In this document: positions 6,776 through 11,293 of the stretch, one piece after another
Numbering within the stretch: the stretch's first letter is position 1
Layout of the letters: each line of letters starts with the position of its first letter
DNA from: DATHWB01 sp035460965
Lineage (GTDB): Bacteria; Actinomycetota; Acidimicrobiia; Spongiisociales; ZC4RG35
Length of the DNA stretch: 11,293 nt
Direction: 5' to 3'
Assembly (NCBI GenBank): GCA_035460965.1
Contig: DATHWB010000052.1
Coordinates: 1-11,293 of the forward strand
Made by a program: the position numbers and the translations under genes
Notes under the pieces: model-generated
Seen by the model: only the letters and a program-made list of their open reading frames with translations
Database searches by the model: none
What the model was told of the DNA's origin: nothing

Positions 6776-6865
6776 TGCGTACCCAGGGTTCCTCGGTACG
6801 CATACGTACCTTCGAGCCCACGGTTCGAGCCCAACGGTTCGGGCGGTACCCACACCGAGAACCGT
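6776..6865. repeat. Cluster of inverted and direct repeats next to dif
   Basis: TGCGTACC (6776-6783) pairs with GGTACGCA (6795-6802), an 8-bp stem with an 11-nt loop. The right arm can instead pair with CGTACC (6805-6810) across a 4-nt CATA loop, so two hairpins compete. Next come direct copies of TTCGAGCCCA (6811-6820 and 6824-6833), each followed by (A)CGG, then a degenerate third unit TTCGGGCGG; the period is 13-14 nt. Finally ACGGTTC (6834-6840) pairs with GAACCGT (6859-6865). Such clusters can be protein-binding arrays, REP-like elements or a structured RNA. The first repeat begins 15 nt to the right of the dif site. Confidence 0.5.
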
Positions 6866-6999
6866 CAGACGCGACACCTGATGCCAGGACGGCGCGTCCG
6901 GCGTACGTCGGCGACGAACCCGGCCGAGTCGTCCCGAACACCGCCCCGCATCGCGCTGCGCACCCCTCCACCCCAGGGCATCTCCGTTCACCCCCGATA

Positions 7000-7014
7000 G
7001 CGTCACTGTGACGC
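7000..7014. promoter_or_regulatory. Palindrome GCGTCAC-T-GTGACGC, candidate operator
   Basis: A perfect 7-bp inverted repeat around one central base, centred on 7007, upstream of the pirin-psuG transcript. Odd-length GTCAC/GTGAC dyads of this size are usual sites for dimeric helix-turn-helix repressors. Its centre is 22 bp, about two helical turns, from that of the next palindrome, so both sites would lie on the same DNA face. The regulator is unknown. Confidence 0.4.
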
Positions 7015-7022
7015 ATTGGTGA

Positions 7023-7035
7023 GGGAATGATTCCC
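7023..7035. promoter_or_regulatory. Palindrome GGGAAT-G-ATTCCC, candidate operator
   Basis: A perfect 6-bp inverted repeat around one base, centred on 7029 and ending 35 nt before the pirin ATG. It lies just upstream of, or against, a weak -35-like TTGGAG (7037-7042) that pairs with a -10-like GATACT (7061-7066) at 18-nt spacing. The position suits control of this promoter. Confidence 0.4.
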
Positions 7036-7070
7036 GTTGGAGGCGGGTTGGGGGTACCGTGATACTTGCG

Positions 7071-8099
7071 ATGTCAAACAATGGCCCCGTTCTCGAAGTT
7101 CTGGAACTCGGATTCCCGTGGACGGGGCTCGACCCCTTCATCTTCACGGTCCACCACCTCGACCGCTATCCGGAGGGCAACGACCAGCAGGGTCCGAGCA
7201 CGGGTGTCGAAGGACGCCAGATCGGCATGGACTTCTCGTACCGGGACGGCTGGAGCATGTACCACGGCTCGCGCGTCCCCGGTTTCCCGCAGCACCCTCA
7301 TCGCGGATTCGAAACGGTCACCGTCGTGCGACGAGGCTACGTGGACCACTCGGACTCCCTCGGTGCCACCGCCCGCTACGGCGAGGGCGACGTGCAGTGG
7401 CTCACCACCGGATCGGGCATCCAACACGCCGAGATGTTCCCGCTGATCCATCCCGACCGGGACAACACGCTGGAGCTCTTCCAGATCTGGCTCAACCTCC
7501 CACCCGAGTCGAAGCTGGTACCCGCCCACTTCCGGATGCTATGGGGCGAGGACATCCCTCACGTCGCCCCGGCTCCCGGGGTCCGTGTCGAGGTCATGGC
7601 CGGCAGGCTCGACCACCACGCCGCCCCAGCGCCGCCGCCCGACTCGTGGGCCTCCAACGACCCGTCCTTCGCCATCTGGTTGGTCAGCCTCGACGACGGA
7701 GCGTCCTGGGATCTCCCACCAACCGCACCAGGGACCAATCGGATGCTGCATCTCTTCAACGGACAGGGAGCGACGGTGGCGAACACCGTCGTGGCCGCCG
7801 GTTCCGGAGTGCGGCTGCGGTCAGACCTGTCCGCTGAGCTGCGCTCCACAGACGGTCCGGTCGAGTTCCTGCTCCTGCAGGGAACTCCGATCGGCGCACC
7901 GGTGATCCAGATGGGTCCGTTCGTGATGAACACACCCGAGGAGATCCAGCAGGCGCTGCAGGACTACCGCAGCACCGGGTTCGGGGGATGGCCCTGGGGT
8001 GTCCCCGACCCCGTGCATGCCCGCACCGAGGGCAGGTTCGCCATCCACGCCGACGGACACGTCGAACACAGAGACCTCACGCCCGCCAACCAGCCGTGA
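7071..8099 (+). CDS. Pirin family protein (Fe-binding cupin)
   Basis: A 342-aa two-domain cupin. Pirins are iron proteins; some act as quercetin 2,4-dioxygenases and others as redox-sensitive regulators. The N-terminal cupin carries HPHRGFETV (75-83) and GIQHAEM (116-122). The iron ligands correspond to His75, His77, His119 and Glu121, all present, so a metal-bound active form is expected. The pirin C-terminal domain follows (about 190-320). It is somewhat longer than typical pirins of 230-300 aa. ATG at 7071 is preferred; an in-frame GTG at 7059 would add four residues. No Shine-Dalgarno precedes it and a -10-like box lies within 10 nt, so the mRNA may be leaderless or nearly so. The TGA overlaps a GTG of psuG (GTGA). 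The physiological substrate is unknown. Confidence 0.92.
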   Translation: MSNNGPVLEVLELGFPWTGLDPFIFTVHHLDRYPEGNDQQGPSTGVEGRQIGMDFSYRDGWSMYHGSRVPGFPQHPHRGFETVTVVRRGYVDHSDSLGATARYGEGDVQWLTTGSGIQHAEMFPLIHPDRDNTLELFQIWLNLPPESKLVPAHFRMLWGEDIPHVAPAPGVRVEVMAGRLDHHAAPAPPPDSWASNDPSFAIWLVSLDDGASWDLPPTAPGTNRMLHLFNGQGATVANTVVAAGSGVRLRSDLSAELRSTDGPVEFLLLQGTPIGAPVIQMGPFVMNTPEEIQQALQDYRSTGFGGWPWGVPDPVHARTEGRFAIHADGHVEHRDLTPANQP

Positions 8100-9013
8100 C
8101 ACCCGGCACTCGGGACAGCATGCTCGTGGCGTCGCGCGAGGTCGCGGATGCGATCGCCAGCCGCGCTCCGATCGTGGCACTGGAATCGACCATCATCTCC
8201 CACGGCATGCCGTACCCGCGCAACGTGGAGACGGCCCGAGCCGTCGAGGAGGAAGTGCGGACGGCCGGAGCGGTCCCGGCGACCGTGGCGGTCCTGGACG
8301 GCGCGATACGGGTGGGCCTCGATGACGACCAGTTGGAGCGGCTGGCGAGCGACCCTGCCGTGAGCAAGGTGTCACGACGGGACCTGACCCACGCCGTCTT
8401 GAGCGGAGATCCCGGCGCCACCACCGTGGCTGCGACCATGATCGCGGCCGCCAAAGCGGACATACGCATCTTCGCGACGGGAGGCATCGGCGGGGTTCAC
8501 CGGGGTGCCGCCACGTCGTTCGACATCTCCGCCGACCTCGACGAGCTCGGACGCACCGAAGTGGCGGTCGTCTGCTCAGGCGCCAAGGCGATTCTCGACA
8601 TCGGCCTCACCTTGGAGTACCTCGAGACGCGCGGCGTTCCTGTGATCGGCTACCGGACCGACGAGTTCCCCGCCTTCTACACCCGCGGGTCGGGCTTCGC
8701 CGTCGACCACCGCCTGGACAGTCCGGCCGACGTGGCTCGCTTTCTCAGCATTCACCGCCGACTCGCGTTGGGAGGCGGTGTGGTCGTCGGAAACCCGATC
8801 CCGGAACCGCACGCCTTGGATCCTGACACCATCTCGGCTGCGATCGAGCGGGCGCTGGCGGATGCCGGGACGCTGACCGGCAAGGAAGCGACACCGTACC
8901 TGCTGGCACGGGTGGCGGAGCTGACCGGCGACGCCAGCCTGGAGGCCAACATCGCGCTGGTGCGAGCCAACGCCCGGTTGGCGGGCGAGATCGCCGTCGC
9001 CCTGGAGGATTGA
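8096..9013 (+). CDS. psuG: Pseudouridine-5'-phosphate glycosidase
   Basis: Splits the C-glycosidic bond of pseudouridine 5'-phosphate to uracil and ribose 5-phosphate in the cytoplasm (pseudouridine salvage). The protein is 305 aa from GTG 8096, or 297 aa from ATG 8120; the family is about 300. Signature pieces are VALESTIISHGMPYP (27-41, catalytic Glu30), SKVSRRD (Lys91), IFATGGIGGVHRGA (125-138), SFDISADL (metal-site Asp147), VVCSGAKAILD (Lys164, the lysine expected to form the Schiff base with the ring-opened ribose) and LEANIALVRANARLA near the end. GTG 8096 is chosen because it forms a GTGA overlap with pirin, an arrangement used twice elsewhere here; ATG 8120 has only a weak GGA upstream and is a fair alternative. 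The partner kinase psuK, often adjacent or fused, is not visible, so phosphorylation must occur elsewhere or the phosphate arrives ready-made. Confidence 0.95.
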   Translation: MTPGTRDSMLVASREVADAIASRAPIVALESTIISHGMPYPRNVETARAVEEEVRTAGAVPATVAVLDGAIRVGLDDDQLERLASDPAVSKVSRRDLTHAVLSGDPGATTVAATMIAAAKADIRIFATGGIGGVHRGAATSFDISADLDELGRTEVAVVCSGAKAILDIGLTLEYLETRGVPVIGYRTDEFPAFYTRGSGFAVDHRLDSPADVARFLSIHRRLALGGGVVVGNPIPEPHALDPDTISAAIERALADAGTLTGKEATPYLLARVAELTGDASLEANIALVRANARLAGEIAVALED

Positions 9014-9020
9014 TCCGGCT

Positions 9021-9368
9021 TCAGGTGCCACCGATCGCACGCGGCTCGAAGGACACGGTGCGAACCGTCGCCGCAGTGCGATAGAGATGCCAGAGCGCCT
9101 GCCGGTACTCGGCCGAGTCGGCTCCGCCTGCCAGGTCCCCGTCGATGTCCTGGAGGGCGGCCTCGATCCGATACAGCAGATCTCGCAGCTGCTCGAACGC
9201 CTCCCTGGACAGCAGGATGTCGTCGGGTCCGAGACCGTGGGATTCGGCGAGTCGACGTGCCTCGTACGCACGCTGGCGATGACTCCGCCGGCAGAAGCGC
9301 GCCGGCCTCCCCGGACCCCCGCCGGCAGCGAACGACACCCCACACCAGGCGCAGCGACGATTCGTCAC
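9021..9368 (-). CDS. Small zinc-ribbon protein, actinobacterial CxxC...CxxxH type
   Basis: A 115-aa protein. The N-terminal part holds C6-x2-C9-x16-C26-x3-H30, with a Gly-Arg-Pro and Phe just before the third Cys, then HRQRAYEARR. It looks like a compact zinc-binding knuckle followed by a basic helix, a layout I know from small, uncharacterised actinobacterial proteins. The rest is mainly acidic helix (52-108), possibly for dimerisation or a protein partner. The basic helix after the ribbon would suit nucleic-acid binding; this is inference. GTG at 9368 is preferred because it opens 5 residues before the first Cys and lies exactly 7 nt from a TAGTTT box. An upstream in-frame extension to 9443 would run into the VOC coding sequence. 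It converges on psuG with a 7-nt gap. Confidence 0.7.
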   Translation of the reverse strand: MTNRRCAWCGVSFAAGGGPGRPARFCRRSHRQRAYEARRLAESHGLGPDDILLSREAFEQLRDLLYRIEAALQDIDGDLAGGADSAEYRQALWHLYRTAATVRTVSFEPRAIGGT

Positions 9369-9375
9369 AGGTACG

Positions 9376-9381
9376 AAACTA
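9376..9381 (-). promoter_or_regulatory. -10 box for the zinc-ribbon gene (leaderless)
   Basis: TAGTTT on the minus strand fits TAnnnT, with 7 nt to the GTG at 9368, so the transcript should begin at the start codon. No Shine-Dalgarno is present. It is back-to-back with the VOC gene's box in a 43-nt divergent gap. Confidence 0.45.
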
Positions 9382-9398
9382 GCGGGCGTCCGTTCCGA

Positions 9399-9404
9399 TA
9401 GCGT
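9399..9404 (+). promoter_or_regulatory. -10 box for the VOC gene (leaderless)
   Basis: TAGCGT fits TAnnnT, with 7 nt to the GTG at 9412 and no Shine-Dalgarno between. The spacing is identical to that of the divergent zinc-ribbon gene and the lysA operon. Confidence 0.45.
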
Positions 9405-9411
9405 GTAACCG

Positions 9412-9762
9412 GTGGAACTCACCGGAGTCCTCATCTCGACCACGGCGGAACGCTTCCCCGCGATGCGGCGGTTCTACCTGCGCCTGCTGCGGGTTCCACC
9501 CAGATCCGACCGCCCCGGCTTCATCAACTTCGACTTCGGGCATTCCCGGCTGACCGTGACGTTGCACGACGGCATCACGGGCCCTGCCGCCGACCCACTC
9601 CGCATCATGGTCAACCTCCGCACCGGTGACATCCAGGCGGCCGTCGCGAGGTGCGATCCCGACTCCGTGATTCGCCGGCCCGAGGTCGAGAAGTGGGGAG
9701 GCTGGGTGGCGACGGTGGCTGATCCCGACGGGAACCTCGTCCAATTCCTGCAAATGGAATGA
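9412..9762 (+). CDS. VOC (glyoxalase/bleomycin-resistance fold) family protein
   Basis: A 116-aa single-module VOC protein. The N-terminal GVLISTTAERFPAMRRFYLRLL is the usual first strand and helix of a beta-alpha-beta-beta-beta unit. The C-terminal GGWVATVADPDGNLVQFLQ is the classic closing strand with the DPDGN turn and the Gln/Glu metal position. The early metal His of glyoxalase I is not obvious (the first strand has Ser-Thr-Thr), so metal binding and catalysis are uncertain. Such proteins act as isomerases, dioxygenases, or drug or thiol-binding proteins, and the substrate cannot be told here. GTG at 9412 is the only start that keeps the first strand. It reads toward thioredoxin with a 57-nt gap and may share its terminator. 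Confidence 0.82.
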   Translation: MELTGVLISTTAERFPAMRRFYLRLLRVPPRSDRPGFINFDFGHSRLTVTLHDGITGPAADPLRIMVNLRTGDIQAAVARCDPDSVIRRPEVEKWGGWVATVADPDGNLVQFLQME

Positions 9763-9819
9763 ACCCCGCTCCCCCACCGTTGCACTCAATGACCATCACG
9801 CAAGGCAAGGAAATCAGTC

Positions 9820-10194
9820 ATGTCCACCGTTGATCTCACCCTGGAGACGTTCGACGACACCATCCGGAACAACGAGATGGTCCTCGTCGACTTCTGGGCC
9901 GAATGGTGCGGACCGTGCCGGGCTTTCGCCCCCACCTACTCGGCCGCCTCCGAGGAGAACCCCGACATCGTGTTCGCCAAGGTGGACACCGAAGACCAGC
10001 AGCAGTTGGCCGGAGCCTTCGGCATCCGCTCGATCCCGACGCTGATGATCTTCCGTGATCAAGTCCTCCTGTACTCCCAGCCCGGCGCTCTTCCACGCGC
10101 CGCCTTGGACGACTTGATCGGTCAGGTCCGGGAACTCGACATGGACGACGTTCGCCGGCAGATCGAGGAGCAAGAGGCGTCCTCGAACGCCTGA
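9820..10194 (+). CDS. trxA: Thioredoxin
   Basis: A 124-aa cytoplasmic dithiol-disulfide oxidoreductase of the standard thioredoxin fold. FWAEWCGPC (25-33) holds the redox pair Cys30/Cys33. Asp24 of the VDFW segment is the usual buried acid, SIPT (71-74) gives the cis-Pro at 73, and the PGALPRAAL segment is the C-terminal Gly-Ala turn. The last 18 or so residues form an acidic, charged helix (DMDDVRRQIEEQEASSNA) beyond the usual 105-110-residue thioredoxin end. The ATG has an AAGGA Shine-Dalgarno (9807-9811) 8 nt upstream, unlike the leaderless neighbours, so it is probably translated more conventionally. It is recycled by thioredoxin reductase, which is not in view. An intrinsic terminator follows 17 nt after the stop. 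trxA is the best symbol, though one of several paralogues is possible. Confidence 0.93.
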   Translation: MSTVDLTLETFDDTIRNNEMVLVDFWAEWCGPCRAFAPTYSAASEENPDIVFAKVDTEDQQQLAGAFGIRSIPTLMIFRDQVLLYSQPGALPRAALDDLIGQVRELDMDDVRRQIEEQEASSNA

Positions 10195-10211
10195 TCCGCC
10201 GCTCACGCAAA

Positions 10212-10251
10212 GGGGCCGGTCCGACTTCAGGTCGGGCCGGCCCCCTTGTTT
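10212..10251 (+). terminator. Intrinsic terminator after thioredoxin
   Basis: A 14-bp GC-rich stem (10212-10225 with 10231-10244, one T-G wobble), a TTCAG loop and the T-rich run CTTGTTT (10245-10251). It ends the thioredoxin transcript, and the stem may also halt the gene arriving from the right. Confidence 0.85.
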
Positions 10252-10361
10252 GGGAGGAACGGAGAGCCCAAACCGGCCGTCGGGCATGTGCCCCCCGGGA
10301 CGAAACGAGCGCACCGTGTCTTCTGGTATTGACCGGTGGACCAAACCGGTTCCCGACTTTC

Positions 10362-11273
10362 TCAGGTGCCGGTGGCAGTGGATGTGGCCGGGAGCGTGTG
10401 CCTGGCGCTGCGGAGCACGGTCGTCGGCTCGGTCTGGGTGGCGAGTGCCGCCAGGTACTCACCCACGAGGTGAGCGGTGTCGGCGTCGAACTCGTACATC
10501 AGGCGTAGCGGGCGATCCCCGTCCAGGTAGTCGATCGAGACCACCACACTGCGTGCGGTCGGCACCACGATGATCCCGGGTATGTCGGCGATCACCCTCA
10601 GAACCTGCGCCCGCATGACCGGATCGTCCGCATGGAGGAGGATGAGGTCGGCGGTCAGCCGCAGCAAGTGCACCTCCTCCATCCGCCTGTCGCCGACGCC
10701 GGCGATTCGGCGCCGCAGGGTGCCGGCGATCTGGTCTTGGTCGGCTTGATCCAGCGGTCCGGCGAAACCCAGGTCCGTTGCCGGCACGGTCACACGACTT
10801 CCGTCGCCGTACACCGAGGCGAGTCCTGCGGCGTTGAATGCATCCTCGTCCTCGGACGAGAAGAATCGCGGCGACCCGTAGGTCCGGATCCTGCGCGGCA
10901 CGTCCCCGGCGTCGTGCCAGCTCTCTTCGACCGCCGTCACGAGGAATTCGATGACCTGCCCCTCCCCCACCGGCACCGAGAGCAGCTCACGGGTTTCGGT
11001 CCTGGCGCTCCAGTGGCGCCCCGGGGCGTCGATCGGTGGAGGTATCGCCGCCACCGCATCTGCCAGCCCCAGCAGCGGCCCACCGGTTCCGCCGGTGCCC
11101 ATCGGTGCGACCCCCGACATCACCACCACCGCCACGACGAGTACCACCAGCCGCGCCCTGGTTCGGCCATGGCGCCTGCGCCGGGCCTCTGCGGCCATCG
11201 CAGCCTGCAGGCGTCGCCGGGCACCGACGCGGGCCGAGACTGGAACGATGGGGAACTCAGTCGGATGCCACAC
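10362..11273 (-). CDS. CU044_5270-like single-pass membrane protein
   Basis: A 303-aa protein with a short basic N-terminal cytoplasmic part (1-40, RRR/RRRR clusters), one membrane helix (about 41-57), a Gly/Pro linker and a large outer domain. The block DRRMEEVHLLRLTADLILLHADDPVMRAQVLRVIADIPGI, with VV-D repeats after it (195-250), resembles the conserved part of the actinobacterial CU044_5270 family, which commonly lies after an ECF-type sigma factor and may act as an anti-sigma or sensor. I identify it by pattern only. GTG at 11273 has a very good Shine-Dalgarno (GAGGAGG, 6 nt spacer), and nothing upstream is visible beyond 20 nt. A sigma-factor gene just off the right edge is therefore likely but unseen. 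Other possibilities are a generic secreted or membrane-bound hypothetical protein. Confidence 0.68.
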   Translation of the reverse strand: MWHPTEFPIVPVSARVGARRRLQAAMAAEARRRRHGRTRARLVVLVVAVVVMSGVAPMGTGGTGGPLLGLADAVAAIPPPIDAPGRHWSARTETRELLSVPVGEGQVIEFLVTAVEESWHDAGDVPRRIRTYGSPRFFSSEDEDAFNAAGLASVYGDGSRVTVPATDLGFAGPLDQADQDQIAGTLRRRIAGVGDRRMEEVHLLRLTADLILLHADDPVMRAQVLRVIADIPGIIVVPTARSVVVSIDYLDGDRPLRLMYEFDADTAHLVGEYLAALATQTEPTTVLRSARHTLPATSTATGT

Positions 11274-11279
11274 GCGGTG

Positions 11280-11286
11280 CCTCCTC
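11280..11286 (-). promoter_or_regulatory. Shine-Dalgarno of the CU044_5270-like gene
   Basis: GAGGAGG on the minus strand lies 6 nt before the GTG at 11273. It fixes this start and is the strongest ribosome-binding site in the window. Confidence 0.7.
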
Positions 11287-11293
11287 GGCAGAC

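Larger units (their letters stand above)
6687..7070. other. 384-nt gene-free region: dif site, repeat cluster, pirin control region
   Basis: No convincing coding sequence: open frames here lack family resemblance and overlap each other on both strands. From left to right it holds a short AT-richer patch with the dif site (6733-6760), a cluster of inverted and direct repeats (6776-6865) rich in GTAC, a plain GC-rich stretch (6866-6999) in which I see nothing definite, and two short palindromes before pirin (7000-7035). The tetramer GTAC occurs six times (6779, 6796, 6806, 6846, 6903, 7054), where base composition would predict about one. Confidence 0.7.

Noticed and set aside
6821..6837. GGTTCGAGCCC resembling a tRNA T-arm
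   Set aside because: The flanking bases do not pair into a 5-bp T stem, and no acceptor, D or anticodon arm is found. It is one unit of the direct repeat.
6811..6841. Direct repeats considered as a CRISPR-like array
   Set aside because: Units are 13-14 nt and contiguous, with no spacers and no cas genes.
10332..10350. ACCGGT ... ACCGGT inverted repeat as terminator for the minus-strand gene
   Set aside because: The stem is only 6 bp and no T-run follows it on the minus strand. The thioredoxin terminator stem at 10212-10244 is a better candidate for both directions.

Overview
The window is GC-rich, gene-dense bacterial DNA. It has many GTG starts, several 1-4 nt start/stop overlaps, and at least three genes that look leaderless (a TAnnnT -10 box 7 nt before the start codon). 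A CU044_5270-like membrane protein and a Xer recombination site closest to the actinobacterial dif consensus also point to an actinomycete-type organism (Actinomycetota). Acidimicrobiia or a related deep branch is possible, but that is a guess. Most genes are chromosomal housekeeping types. No transposase, integrase, phage gene, CRISPR array, rRNA or tRNA was seen.

Layout. (1) 3-653 (+): 3' part of galE, converging on the next block. (2) 3817-656 (-): a tightly overlapping operon, read right to left: a 57-aa two-helix membrane protein, lysA (diaminopimelate decarboxylase), an ABHD18/DUF2048-like alpha/beta hydrolase, and a plsC-type acyltransferase. (3) 3902-4660 (+): a short-chain dehydrogenase broken by one in-frame TGA 38 codons before its natural end. 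(4) 6156-4670 (-): a 63-aa ORF overlapping an M20 metallopeptidase by GTGA. (5) 6216-6686 (+): a DUF456 membrane protein. (6) 6687-7070: a 384-nt gene-free region with a convincing dif site (6733-6760), a GTAC-rich cluster of inverted and direct repeats, and two palindromes in front of pirin. (7) 7071-9013 (+): a pirin-family dioxygenase coupled to psuG (pseudouridine-5'-phosphate glycosidase). (8) 9021-9368 (-) and 9412-9762 (+): a small zinc-ribbon protein and a VOC/glyoxalase-fold protein fired from back-to-back leaderless promoters. (9) 9820-10251 (+): thioredoxin with a strong intrinsic terminator. (10) 11273-10362 (-): a CU044_5270-like single-pass membrane protein.

How the genes fit together. 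galE feeds UDP-sugars into surface polysaccharide. lysA makes lysine from meso-DAP, and PlsC makes phosphatidic acid, so the left half is cell-envelope flavoured. Pirin and PsuG sit in one transcript, with PsuG serving pseudouridine salvage. No psuK kinase is visible.

The main discovery is the dif site, which suggests the window straddles the replication terminus where XerC/XerD resolve chromosome dimers. The broken SDR gene and the odd 63-aa ORF nearby fit a terminus region that tolerates decay. The gene strands on both sides are mostly opposite to what leading-strand bias predicts at a terminus, so the position should be tested with genome-wide GC skew.
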